Shown here: in pieces, positions 8,578-17,526 of the stretch
Position numbering within the stretch: position 1 is the first letter of the stretch
How the letters are laid out: every line of letters begins with the position of its first letter
Assembly: GCF_023101145.1 (NCBI RefSeq)
Contig: NZ_CP073714.1
Location: forward strand, 7,440,001-7,504,000
Length of the DNA stretch: 64,000 bases
DNA from: Paenibacillus pabuli
GTDB lineage: Bacteria > Bacillota > Bacilli > Paenibacillales > Paenibacillaceae
Reading direction: 5' to 3'
Notes under the pieces: generated by a model
Database searches by the model: none
What the model was told of the DNA's origin: nothing
The model's input: the letters and a program-made list of their open reading frames with translations, nothing else
Made by a program: the position numbers and the translations under genes

Positions 8578-9865
8578 TATCCATAATTAAATTCGCTGTG
8601 GGAATCGATACGACAAATGTGGAGCCCTTATCGCCTTGCGGCCCCGATTCCACCCGGATTTGGCCTTCCAACGAATGAACGATATCACGTACATGGGACA
8701 GGCCGATCCCGGTCGCTGCAATGCCCACGTCATTGAATTTGGTTGTATAACCCGGTTCGAAGATTACGTCTCGTTTCGCCTCTGGTACCCCTTTTCCAGA
8801 ATCAATGACTTCAAAATGCACATCCCCATCCTGCTGCAAAACCCGAATCCGGATCGTTCCTTCATTCTCAATGGCTTCCACCGCATTAGCAATCAGATTG
8901 TTCATCACGGTTAAGAGAGGAATGTAGTAAGGGGAATCGCACTCATATTGCTGCTCCAAGTGAATCTCAATCTTTTTGTTCAGCATTTCACTATACTTCC
9001 GGTTTCCTTTGGTCGCAAAGTTCAATACCTCGGATAGACTCATATGGACTGATTTTTCGCTATCGTACAATTTCAACAGACCTGCAAGGATACGCTGGGA
9101 GTCTTTCTTGACCTCATGAATTTGTTGGGCGATGCCGAGCGTCCGCTGGCTATATTGGTTCAAGTCCTGCTCTCTGAGATCCCGATAAAGGTCATAGCTG
9201 TCTACGGCAATACCTTCAATCGTATTCATGGCTTTTTTCAGATAAAAGACTTCACCGTACAGACCTGAGTTCACACTCAGCATCTGTTCCATCCGTTTCT
9301 CTTGCTCCGCATGCAGCAATCGCATCTGCCTCACCGCAAAGCTGTTATACAGTCCAATAATAAAGTAGCTTCGCAAACCACCAAGCACCAGCAAATAAAG
9401 CCATTCTTTCATATAAAAAATATTAGTCCCACTCAACACACCGCGAATGAAAAGCTCCACGAGATTAGAGGAAAAATCAATGCACGTAATCAACCCACCC
9501 AGCAGCAGAGGCGGTATCTCATAGAATCTGTCCTTGAACTTGCTGAGGCCATAGGTAAACACGACATAATACATTCCCGCGCCCAGATTGTCCTTCATGC
9601 TTTCAATGATTGATATCGAATGGACATGATTCAGTAAATCAGCTGACTGAAAGATGAAGTTCGCAATTCCCGCCAAAATTCCCGTCTTTACATAAGACAG
9701 ATGAGGCATAATCATCAGCAAAAATAAAAGTATACTAACACCCAAACCAATCCGAAAGTAATCCTCTCGAAAAGGATTTATTTTAAAAAGCGCCCCCATA
9801 GCCGTCGCAAGAGCAACAGCAAACATTTGCACATTTTCGTTTCGAACCCAATGACGCATAGCCAT
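8555..9865 (-). CDS. Membrane sensor histidine kinase (GHKL/SpoOB-type ATPase)
   Basis: 436 residues. The first about 195 hold six or more hydrophobic segments (for example IGLGVSILLFLLMIMP and LLLGGLITCIDF). A coiled linker (HAEQEKRMEQMLS) leads to the dimerisation helix with the likely phosphoacceptor His in QQIHEVKKDSQRIL. The ATPase domain has an N box LLTVMNNLIANAVEAI, G1 IDSGKGV, and G2 TGIGLSHVRDIV. It lies in the same direction between the hybrid kinase gene and the SARP regulator, so it may be a second input to that regulator. No extracellular sensor domain is visible, so the membrane bundle itself is probably the sensor. Confidence 0.85.
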   Translation of the reverse strand: MAMRHWVRNENVQMFAVALATAMGALFKINPFREDYFRIGLGVSILLFLLMIMPHLSYVKTGILAGIANFIFQSADLLNHVHSISIIESMKDNLGAGMYYVVFTYGLSKFKDRFYEIPPLLLGGLITCIDFSSNLVELFIRGVLSGTNIFYMKEWLYLLVLGGLRSYFIIGLYNSFAVRQMRLLHAEQEKRMEQMLSVNSGLYGEVFYLKKAMNTIEGIAVDSYDLYRDLREQDLNQYSQRTLGIAQQIHEVKKDSQRILAGLLKLYDSEKSVHMSLSEVLNFATKGNRKYSEMLNKKIEIHLEQQYECDSPYYIPLLTVMNNLIANAVEAIENEGTIRIRVLQQDGDVHFEVIDSGKGVPEAKRDVIFEPGYTTKFNDVGIAATGIGLSHVRDIVHSLEGQIRVESGPQGDKGSTFVVSIPTANLIMDTHGQTQM

Positions 9866-9997
9866 ATTCCACCCACCATAACCCCGATTAAGCGCGATCC
9901 GTCCATTTGCGCTTCTGATGTTAAATATACTAACTGTCTATGATCCCCGTTATCTTGATGCTGGATACTTCATCGCAAAAAATCCGGAGAGGAAATT

Positions 9998-12900
9998 TTA
10001 ATTGGGCTGGGCCGTTTTGTCCGGTATATCAAACGATACAATCGTCCCTTCACCCGGCTTGCTCACAATCGCCAATCCCTTGCCACCGTACAATTGGGTT
10101 AACCTGCGATGGGTATTGGCGATACCAATTCCGCCAGTGCCATTCAGCCTGGCATCTTGCAACAAGGCAACCTTATCCGGCTCCATACCGATGCCATTAT
10201 CCTTTACTTCAATACGGGTATACCCTTCCTGTTGAGCAATAGACAGATACACCGTACCGCCTTTTTTCTTATTTAACAGTCCGTGTCTAACGGCATTTTC
10301 GATTAATGGCTGAATAGATAACGGAGGTAGAGTCAATTGCAGATTCGGCTCCACATTCCACTCGATCTTCAGCCGATCTTCAAAGCGTGTCTGTTCAATA
10401 AACAGATAGGCTTGTACCAGTTCCAATTCGTGGGACAACTTCACCAATTCACCGGTATTCAGATAATTGAAGCTGATTCGCAGATAGGATGAGAAGGCTT
10501 CGCCCAGCTTCCTCATATGTTCGGTATCGATATCACTTAATACCATTAGTGAGTTAAGTGTGTTGAACAGGAAATGCGGCTGGATTTGAGCTTGTAAATA
10601 CGCTGCTTCCATGCGCATTCGTTCCTTAATGGAACGATTTAATGTGATCAGTGCACGGATTCGATATTTTAATTCAAGTGCATCTACAGGCTTCGTTACA
10701 TAATCATTCGCCCCGGAAGCAAAACCCGTATAGATATCAGGCTGCTGGCTCCGAGCGGTTAACAGCAGCACAGGTAATTCTGACATCGAAAACAGTTCCC
10801 TGATCTTCTGTGTTAACTCGTACCCTGACATCTGGGGCATCATCACATCCGCGATAAGAAGATCCCACTGTCGTGTTCCAAGCAGCTCCATGGCCTCCTG
10901 TCCGGAGTGGGCAGTAACAATGGTGTAGGCTTCGGTGGATAGCATACTTGTGAGGACATCCAGATTAACCGGATCATCATCAACTACAAGAATGGAAGCT
11001 GTAGCCTCCTGTGAAGGCGGCAGATGCTCCAATCCGGTCGCCACTTCTATCAGTTCATCGGAAGCATGAATGCCCCATTGATCCAGGGCACCGTGATCCT
11101 TCTCTGCCTCTTCCTCTGTTCGAACAAGCTGTGGATGTGAGACACTAACACCCTGGGCTATCGGTACATCAAAGCTGAACACGGAACCTTCTCCGGGCTG
11201 AGACTGAACCGTCAGTACTCCACCATGTAATTCTACAAGCTGCTTGCAGATGCTCAATCCAAGACCCATTCCCTGTCCATCATTGATTCCGTCAGCCCCT
11301 TGCTCATAAGGAAGAAATATTCGTAAACAGGTTGCCTCATCCATGCCGATCCCTGTATCAGCAATGTGTACAAACGCACGTCCCTCATGGATTTCTGCAT
11401 GCACTGAGACGGTACCCGCCTTTGTATACTTCATCGCATTATGCAACAGATTATACAAAATTTGAACAAGTCTTTTCTCATCTGCCCATATAGAAGGAAA
11501 TGACTCCGGTATCTCCATCTTCAGGCTGACGGGTTTTCGCTCTGCCATAAATTGCAGCATTGAAATAACGCCAGGTACAACAGACTGAATGGACAGCGGC
11601 TCCTGCTTGAGCACAATGTGCTGTTCCTTCAAACGGACCACATCCAGCAAGTCTCCCAGCAGATTAGACATCCGCCGGCTGATGGTGATCAATAATTCCA
11701 TATCCTTCAGACTGCGCTGATCGAATCGATCCTTTTGTTGGGTGACCAGATTTTGCGCAATACTCATAATGCCATGCAGTGGCGTTTGAAGCTCATGTGA
11801 AGTATTGGCAAGAAACTGGTCTTTAACTTTGTCTGCCTTCTTCAACTCTGTGTACAAATCAATGATTTCCCTGGCATTCCGGAAATACTTCTTGAACCAG
11901 TAAGAAGAGAAGCCAATAATCGCCAGAACAAGATCAATCGGATAATATACAGTACTGCGGCTTTGATTGCTCTCCAAGGCACTCCATACAACGTTGGACA
12001 GAATGCCTGCAGCAGTGAGCAGCAGAAATATAAGGTCATAGTCCTTCTGGCTTCGGATCATCATCTGAATCACAAGATACCCGAACCACACAATGGATGC
12101 CAACATAAGTGCATTAATTAGATTGTAGTGAATGATGGTATAGACTGTCCTGACAGGCAAAACGGTCAAGGTAACACTATAGATGACCGTTACAATCAAA
12201 TAAAAGCGGAGCCATGATTTATGCAGGGTGACCGCTGATAACCTTTGGAACAATAAGAGAATGCACACATTTTGCCACAGTACAGAGATCACTCTTATTT
12301 TAATACTCCAGGTAAAATTAATGGGAAGCCACTGCAACAGCATATTATCGTGCCCAACCAGAATCGTGATGGCTACTGACAGGGTTAAGACCGCAGCAAC
12401 AAACAGAGCCTTTTCCTGAGGATGTAGTGCATAAAGAATAGCAGCGTAAACGGTATGAAAAATGAGAATAAGAAAAATAGCCAACTGGAAGGCGATAGAA
12501 TGTCCATGTACGAACTCCACTGCATCCTGAGAACCAAAACGCACAGGTTTAACGACTCCACCTTTATAGGGGTGATCATAGTTGGCCACACGAATGACCA
12601 AATCCATTGACGTAGCTCCGGCCTGTTCATAGGTGGAAATATATGAGGTTCTATCCGGCGTGTAATCTTCCTCATTCGTCGCTACCCGTCCTGCCCCACC
12701 AATCGTTTCTCCGTTAAGTTCAATCTCGGATGAACTCTGAATACCCTTGAACCAAAACTCGACAGGTGTCTGAAGTGGATCAGTCAAAATACGAAGCCGA
12801 TATGTTCCATATCCGAATGAACTTCCTTCCTCTTGATGAAGGGAATCCCGCCATGAACCAGGAATAACGATCGTACTCGCTTGTTCCTCTCTTTCCTTAA

Positions 12901-13153
12901 TGTCTCTGAGCGTTAACAGCTCTCCGGGATAGAAATCCCATTCTCCATTGGCAAACATCGCAGGAGAGTTATCCAGGTCCACTCCACGTAGGTCGAGAAC
13001 GCCTTGTACAGCCATATGGTCATTGGAAACGTAAAAAATGACAGACCACGCCCATCGCATCGTCAATAAGACACCCAAAAAAATAAGAAGAATGGCAATG
13101 TGTTTGTAACGTGATCTGGGTTTATGTTGTAAAGAGTTATGTACAGATTGCAT
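9998..13153 (-). CDS. 7TMR-DISM hybrid sensor kinase: HisKA-HATPase-receiver-LytS-type kinase (copy 1)
   Basis: 1051 residues. An N-terminal membrane anchor is followed by an extracellular 7TMR-DISMED2 sandwich (about 45-200; FWFKGIQSSSEIELNGETIGG), a seven-helix membrane block (about 215-410), a HisKA domain with His at about 452, HATPase (DTGIGMD, GMGLGLSICKQL), a receiver with Asp at about 768 (LLIADVMMPQMSG), and then a second kinase module of the LytS/YesM type (AQIQPHFLFNTLNSL, His about 859; IQPLIENAVRHG; GTGGIGIANTHRRL). The H box reads SHELQTPL where SHELRTPL is usual. It heads the locus that ends with the SARP regulator. The second copy at 39320 shares nearly identical receiver and LytS segments. 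Confidence 0.9.
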   Translation of the reverse strand: MQSVHNSLQHKPRSRYKHIAILLIFLGVLLTMRWAWSVIFYVSNDHMAVQGVLDLRGVDLDNSPAMFANGEWDFYPGELLTLRDIKEREEQASTIVIPGSWRDSLHQEEGSSFGYGTYRLRILTDPLQTPVEFWFKGIQSSSEIELNGETIGGAGRVATNEEDYTPDRTSYISTYEQAGATSMDLVIRVANYDHPYKGGVVKPVRFGSQDAVEFVHGHSIAFQLAIFLILIFHTVYAAILYALHPQEKALFVAAVLTLSVAITILVGHDNMLLQWLPINFTWSIKIRVISVLWQNVCILLLFQRLSAVTLHKSWLRFYLIVTVIYSVTLTVLPVRTVYTIIHYNLINALMLASIVWFGYLVIQMMIRSQKDYDLIFLLLTAAGILSNVVWSALESNQSRSTVYYPIDLVLAIIGFSSYWFKKYFRNAREIIDLYTELKKADKVKDQFLANTSHELQTPLHGIMSIAQNLVTQQKDRFDQRSLKDMELLITISRRMSNLLGDLLDVVRLKEQHIVLKQEPLSIQSVVPGVISMLQFMAERKPVSLKMEIPESFPSIWADEKRLVQILYNLLHNAMKYTKAGTVSVHAEIHEGRAFVHIADTGIGMDEATCLRIFLPYEQGADGINDGQGMGLGLSICKQLVELHGGVLTVQSQPGEGSVFSFDVPIAQGVSVSHPQLVRTEEEAEKDHGALDQWGIHASDELIEVATGLEHLPPSQEATASILVVDDDPVNLDVLTSMLSTEAYTIVTAHSGQEAMELLGTRQWDLLIADVMMPQMSGYELTQKIRELFSMSELPVLLLTARSQQPDIYTGFASGANDYVTKPVDALELKYRIRALITLNRSIKERMRMEAAYLQAQIQPHFLFNTLNSLMVLSDIDTEHMRKLGEAFSSYLRISFNYLNTGELVKLSHELELVQAYLFIEQTRFEDRLKIEWNVEPNLQLTLPPLSIQPLIENAVRHGLLNKKKGGTVYLSIAQQEGYTRIEVKDNGIGMEPDKVALLQDARLNGTGGIGIANTHRRLTQLYGGKGLAIVSKPGEGTIVSFDIPDKTAQPN

Positions 13154-13425
13154 ATTTATGTTCTGACTCTCCGGTTACTTGAGTCTCTCTCCATTCTGGC
13201 AGACAAAAGCTTATACTGCTTCTACACACCAAAGATCATAATTCAGGTCTATATATAACAGCATTATATCATAGGCAATCTTAGGGTTCTGAAGTCATAC
13301 TACAGTCATCGACTGCTTTTAACAGGTATAAAATATCTTTCCATTTTAATTTTGTAAAATTTAATTGTATACTACTAATTACATCTCTTAGCTCCATCAG
13401 ATGAATCAAGAGAGGATGATTTCGC

Positions 13426-13923
13426 ATGTCGAATGCCAATCAACTGTTCGGACAAGCCCTGGTCAAATCACTCGTCGGAGAACGCGGACATATTCGTATC
13501 GCACGCGCTCTACCAGACATTGGCGTAGAACTAGCTGGTCGCAAACATGAACATATGCCATACAGTATCTATCAATTGGTGAAACATATGCATTACTGGC
13601 AGCAATTCATGCTGGAGCATTTGGAAGGAAGAAAGCCTAAGCTTCCTGCGGACGTGATGGAGAGTTGGCCAGAAGAGATGGGTCCTCAGGATGAAGTGAC
13701 GTGGGAGGCAGATATTCAGGCATTCCTGAACGGGGTGGATCGAGCGGTAACGATTGCCGAAAAGGTTCAACTGGATGACCCACTGCTGTATTTTCCAGGC
13801 GAAACCAAAGCCGGACTTCTTCGCAACATCGCGTCTCATAACTCGTACCATCTCGGCGAGATTGTGCTGCTGCGTCGTTTCTACGGTGCATGGCCACCAC
13901 CAGGAGGCGGATTCCCGGCTTAA
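13426..13923 (+). CDS. DinB family protein
   Basis: 165 residues in the DinB/YfiT four-helix pattern. Three metal-binding His positions are visible: one in YQLVKHMHYWQQFML near residue 46 and two in NIASHNSYHLGEIVLLRRF near residues 139 and 143. Such proteins bind a divalent metal and some are thiol-dependent transferases (bacillithiol S-transferase relatives); this one lacks further assignment. It is a single gene with GAGAGGATG before the ATG, divergent from the hybrid kinase across 272 bases, and closed by a hairpin. Confidence 0.85.
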   Translation: MSNANQLFGQALVKSLVGERGHIRIARALPDIGVELAGRKHEHMPYSIYQLVKHMHYWQQFMLEHLEGRKPKLPADVMESWPEEMGPQDEVTWEADIQAFLNGVDRAVTIAEKVQLDDPLLYFPGETKAGLLRNIASHNSYHLGEIVLLRRFYGAWPPPGGGFPA

Positions 13924-13972
13924 TAAAAGGGATGTCTTCCCTGTATGAATTGTGCCACAATTATTAATAGAA

Positions 13973-14012
13973 GTAGCCTGGTTCCTTTAGATAAAGGGCT
14001 CAGGCTATTCTT
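13973..14012 (+). terminator. Terminator of the DinB gene
   Basis: TAGCCTG (13974-13980) and CAGGCTA (14001-14007), extended inward by CCTT/AAGG, followed by TTCTTC. It ends at the stop codon of the convergent MarR gene. Confidence 0.55.
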
Positions 14013-14431
14013 CAATCTTCCCTATTCATTTTCTGAAAAATGTTTACTAATTGTGCCCGATCCTCTTCGTTTAATTTCCGGAATAAATTTTTACGCAGCT
14101 TCTGCCCTTCCATGATTGCTCTTTCAAGGACTTCGGCCCCCTTGTCGGTAATGTTCAAATATATAATGCGGCGGTCAGCTTCATCTACGATCCTGACGGC
14201 TAATTCCTTGGCTACCAGCTTGTCCGCTAAATAGCTGAGCGTTGGTGGAGTCAGGCCCAATAGTTTGGCAATATCCGAAGGGCGGCTTTTTCCATTTTGA
14301 TTGAGATGGCTGAGTACAAGCACATGAGAGACGCCGAGGTCCTCATTAAACGATTTGTTCCACTGTATAATTAATTTATTGGTGAAATTATCCATGTTGT
14401 GTATAAGCTCAAAAATATTTTGTTCTTCCAT
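14012..14431 (-). CDS. MarR family transcriptional regulator
   Basis: 139 residues with the MarR winged helix: VLSHLNQNGKSRPSDIAKLLGLTPPTLSYLADKLVAKELAVRIVDEADRR, where the DxR-wing DEADRRIIYLNIT is diagnostic. Start ATG 14431 has GAGGAGG; the longer frame has no such site. It is the third gene of a minus-strand set after two short-chain dehydrogenase genes, 66 bases behind the nearer one. A 10-bp inverted repeat upstream of the first gene (16138-16174) is a good candidate operator, which would make the set self-regulated. The inducer is unknown. Confidence 0.88.
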   Translation of the reverse strand: MEEQNIFELIHNMDNFTNKLIIQWNKSFNEDLGVSHVLVLSHLNQNGKSRPSDIAKLLGLTPPTLSYLADKLVAKELAVRIVDEADRRIIYLNITDKGAEVLERAIMEGQKLRKNLFRKLNEEDRAQLVNIFQKMNRED

Positions 14432-14497
14432 GTGATCCTCCTCGTAAAAATAAACAACAGCCCTCATTCTACTTAAGGGCTGTCATCATTTTACACG

Positions 14498-15232
14498 CTA
14501 TTGGGCTGAGTATCCACCATCGATAACCAGCTCAGATCCTGTAATGTACGAAGAATCATCCGAAGCCAGGAACAATGCAGCGTTGGCAATATCTATAGCC
14601 TGACCCAAACGTTGCAGGGGCGTTGCCTGAATGAGTCGGTCAAGCAATTCCTTCGATGTGTTCAAGGCTTGAGTCATTGGTGTTTCGATGATTCCAGGGA
14701 AAAGTGCATTCACCCGAACACCTTGACGGCCAAAGGTTGTTGCCGCCGCTTTGGATAATGCGCGTACCGCGCCTTTGGATGCTGAATAGTGGTTAAAACC
14801 TTGTCCGATCAGAGCAGTGTAGGAAGAGATATTAACGATGGAACCTTTCTTTTGTGCTGCCATATAAGGAGCTACATGTTTCATACCAGCAAATGGGCCA
14901 AAGCCATTAATGGAGAGCATTTTCTGCCAATCCTGTGCAGTGATTTCCTCAAACGGTTTTTCGGAAGAAATACCCGCGTTGTTGACGAGAATATCAATTT
15001 TGCCAAAACGTTCGTTCACTACTTTCGCTAATATCTCCCAGTCTTCATCCGAGGAAACATTCAGCTTCATTCCGTACACATTCTCTTTCTGGCTTGCTTT
15101 CTCCAATGCTTCTTCATTAATGTCTGCGGCAATAACAATGGCGCCTTCCTTTGCAAAAAGATCCACCATGCCTTCACCAATGCCTGAAGCTCCACCAGTA
15201 ATAATAGCTACTTTATTATCTAATCTTCCCAT
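14498..15232 (-). CDS. SDR family oxidoreductase (second gene of the MarR-linked operon)
   Basis: 244 residues of a classical short-chain dehydrogenase: cofactor loop TGGASGIG (about 11-18), NNAG near residue 86, catalytic Ser in VNISSYTAL and Tyr/Lys in HYSASKGAV near 150, and the terminal VIDGGY. Asp after the second strand (AADINEE) indicates NAD(H) rather than NADP(H). I start at ATG 15232 with GAGGAG eight bases ahead; the first open codon is a GTG without a site. It lies 21 bases behind the previous SDR gene. The substrate is unknown. Confidence 0.88.
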   Translation of the reverse strand: MGRLDNKVAIITGGASGIGEGMVDLFAKEGAIVIAADINEEALEKASQKENVYGMKLNVSSDEDWEILAKVVNERFGKIDILVNNAGISSEKPFEEITAQDWQKMLSINGFGPFAGMKHVAPYMAAQKKGSIVNISSYTALIGQGFNHYSASKGAVRALSKAAATTFGRQGVRVNALFPGIIETPMTQALNTSKELLDRLIQATPLQRLGQAIDIANAALFLASDDSSYITGSELVIDGGYSAQ

Positions 15233-15253
15233 TTGAAACACTCCTCATGTAAT

Positions 15254-16087
15254 TTATTTATACGACGCTGCTTTAGTGCCAGGCGTATTGTGTGATTTCA
15301 TAAACTGTTCAAAATCCGGAACGGTTGGGTTGGCAATATAATGGCCTCCCTCAACCTGGAGGGTCTGCCCTGTAATGAATTTGGACTCGTCTGAGGCCAG
15401 GAACAGAACGGTATAACCGATATCATCGGGCTCCCCGTGATAAGGCAGTGCGTTATATTTTGCGAACATATCCAATACATCCGGAGGCATATTATTCTGG
15501 GCTGCCGGGGTCAGAATCAATCCAGGTGCAACAGCATTGCAGCGAATGTTATGCTTGCCATATTGGGTGGCAATATACCTCGTCAGATTCACGACCCCTG
15601 CTTTTGAGGCGCCGTAGGCAACCCGAACCGCATCGCCCGCAAAGCTAGCCATGGAAGCTGTATTAATGATGGAACCTTCACCCGCTTGAATCATATGAGG
15701 GATAGCGAACCTACAGCCAAGCAGCACGCTTTTCAGATTCACGTTCATCAGCCGATCCCACTCGTCCAGATCTACGTTAACCACGTCCAAATCCTTCTTC
15801 AGGTTGGTCAGGCCAACATTGTTAAACAGACTCGTGAGCTTACCATATTGTTGCACCGTAAATTCCACAGCTTCCTTAATCGAAAATTCGTCCCCTGCAT
15901 CTACAAAAACGCCCACAGCATCTCCGCCTTGAGCTTGAATGTTCGCTGCCGCTTCTTTTGCCCCATCGACATTGAAATCAGCAATAACGACTTTAGCTCC
16001 TTCTTTCGCCATCAATTGGGCTGCGGACAATCCTATTCCAGAAGCGCCTCCTGTTACAAAGGCTACCTTGTCTTTCATTCTCAACAT
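15254..16087 (-). CDS. SDR family oxidoreductase (first gene of the MarR-linked operon)
   Basis: 277 residues. TGGASGIG near the start, IADFN (Asp, NAD preference), NNVGLTN in place of NNAG, catalytic Ser in INTASMASF and Tyr/Lys in AYGASKAGV, then VAPGLILTP and GQTLQVEGGHY. A C-terminal extension of about 25 residues (NPTVPDFEQFMKSHNTPG) goes beyond the usual 250. NNVG for NNAG is tolerated in the family. ATG 16087 has AGGAG ten bases ahead. It is the promoter-proximal gene, so the inverted repeat at 16138-16174 should control it. Confidence 0.87.
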   Translation of the reverse strand: MLRMKDKVAFVTGGASGIGLSAAQLMAKEGAKVVIADFNVDGAKEAAANIQAQGGDAVGVFVDAGDEFSIKEAVEFTVQQYGKLTSLFNNVGLTNLKKDLDVVNVDLDEWDRLMNVNLKSVLLGCRFAIPHMIQAGEGSIINTASMASFAGDAVRVAYGASKAGVVNLTRYIATQYGKHNIRCNAVAPGLILTPAAQNNMPPDVLDMFAKYNALPYHGEPDDIGYTVLFLASDESKFITGQTLQVEGGHYIANPTVPDFEQFMKSHNTPGTKAASYK

Positions 16088-16137
16088 GGTTCTCAAGCTC
16101 CTTTCATAAAGAAACCGAAAATATATATAACAGTTCT

Positions 16138-16174
16138 ATTATTTAGATGACTAAATATTAGATGTCTAAATAAT
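16138..16174. promoter_or_regulatory. Candidate MarR operator at the head of the SDR-SDR-MarR operon
   Basis: A perfect 10-bp inverted repeat, ATTATTTAGA (16138-16147) and TCTAAATAAT (16165-16174), encloses a second degenerate dyad (GACTAAATATTAGATG). It lies 51-87 bases before the first SDR start, over the likely -35/-10 area. A MarR gene in the same operon makes it the natural binding site; this is inference. Confidence 0.55.
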
Positions 16175-16267
16175 AGCAGAGGAATGGTCTTTCTGCAATG
16201 CGTACGGCCCTATATCCTTATTTTGGATACCTATAGCGGAGCTTCCACATGGAGTGAGAAGTATACA

Positions 16268-16308
16268 CTAAAAAAAGCTGTATCCTTTGTTACGGATTCA
16301 GCTTCTTC
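16268..16308 (-). terminator. Terminator of the TPR-SUKH gene
   Basis: On the minus strand AGCTGAATCC / GGATACAGCT (one mismatch pair) with a TTTTTTT run immediately after. It is 33 bases past the stop codon. Confidence 0.85.
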
Positions 16309-16340
16309 AATATTTTATATAACAGGAACTATAAGCTTCT

Positions 16341-17306
16341 TTACAATGAACCCTCAAGGTTTGCAGGTTGATTTCGCTCATTCACCAAGCTTTGAATAAA
16401 GGTCTCAACATTGGGCGCAAGCCAAGTGATCTTGTAGTCTTCTGCTTTATTCACATGAACAACCTCAGGCTCACCGGCATTGCCGGATTCACGATAATCC
16501 AGCATCACGACCTCTGAATTGGAAGGACACTCACATAGAATGACACCAATCTCGGGGTAACCTCCATTTTCTATGATCACTCGACTGCCCGCTTCTCCAC
16601 ACAATGAATGTGCCTTCTCCCGTCCAATACCCAGGATATTCAGAATTTCAATATGGATCTTCTCATCATTCTCCGCCTGACTTACCGGAAAATAACGATA
16701 GTGGGGAACACCACCATTATGTAGTTTCATCATGTTCACATAGAATGTCGGCAGCTTGAACACCAATTGGTCCTCCACTGCTTCAATTTGCTCATCGGTA
16801 GGCGGGGACAACACATATTGATCAACGTACGCGGGACTGTCATTCCAAAAGCTCGTCGATTCGGGGTGGATCCCAGGTGCTGCTTCGATGGTGATTTCAG
16901 TTGCCGAGTGGACTATATCCACGGGCTCCTCTACCGCTTCTTCTGTGAGCTCTTCTGCTGTTTTATTCCGAATCCATTCCAGGAACTCCTGTGTATCCTC
17001 ATCTCCCGGATCTAACCGATCCGCTGCTTCGAAAGCTACACGCGCGTTCTCATATTGCTCCAAATAATAATACGCCAGACCAATGCGGTAATGCCAAAGC
17101 GGGTCATTTTGTCCCTCTTCTTCAACCGACAGGAATTGCTCCACTGCCTCCTGGTAACGCTCCATATTATTCAACGCTCTACCCAGGTGGTTAACCAAAG
17201 TGTAATCCCGCTCCTCCTCCGGAACCTCTGTAATCGCATCTATAATCTCTTCATATTCATCTTCTTCATGCCAAGCTTCTAGCCGTTCCAAGAGTTCATC
17301 ATTCAT
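16341..17306 (-). CDS. TPR - SMI1/KNR4 (SUKH) fusion protein
   Basis: 321 residues. Residues about 30-120 are TPR helices (VNHLGRALNNMERYQEAVEQFL, WHYRIGLAYYYLEQYENARVAFEAADRLDP). After an acidic linker (EEAVEEPVD), residues about 165-310 form an SMI1/KNR4 (SUKH-1) domain: PPTDEQIEAVEDQLVFKLPTFYVNMMKLHNGGVP, then ILGIGRE and a C-terminal WLAPNVETFIQSL. SUKH proteins are common immunity proteins against polymorphic nuclease toxins (family knowledge), but many stand-alone copies have no toxin nearby, as here. It is a cytoplasmic single gene. Confidence 0.83.
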   Translation of the reverse strand: MNDELLERLEAWHEEDEYEEIIDAITEVPEEERDYTLVNHLGRALNNMERYQEAVEQFLSVEEEGQNDPLWHYRIGLAYYYLEQYENARVAFEAADRLDPGDEDTQEFLEWIRNKTAEELTEEAVEEPVDIVHSATEITIEAAPGIHPESTSFWNDSPAYVDQYVLSPPTDEQIEAVEDQLVFKLPTFYVNMMKLHNGGVPHYRYFPVSQAENDEKIHIEILNILGIGREKAHSLCGEAGSRVIIENGGYPEIGVILCECPSNSEVVMLDYRESGNAGEPEVVHVNKAEDYKITWLAPNVETFIQSLVNERNQPANLEGSL

Positions 17307-17472
17307 TGATCTTGCCTCCCTCTCTTATTCGTTGTAGAAATTATAGCATTTTGCTTGCCTTGATTTAAATCAATGCAGATCATTCAACTCCCGATTAGCG
17401 ATATTTACACTATATAGGTCCCTCTCTTAACAATCTACAGTGCTTACTTATAGATCCGCTTTTTTATCCAAA

Positions 17473-17508
17473 CAAAAAACACCCGCCTTTAGTTAATCGA
17501 CGGGCATT
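17473..17508 (-). terminator. Terminator of the 17527 lipoprotein gene
   Basis: On the minus strand GCCCG / CGGGT (with further weak pairing) followed by GTTTTTTG. It starts 19 bases after the stop codon. Confidence 0.7.
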
Positions 17509-17526
17509 TAATAAATCGACTCATCT

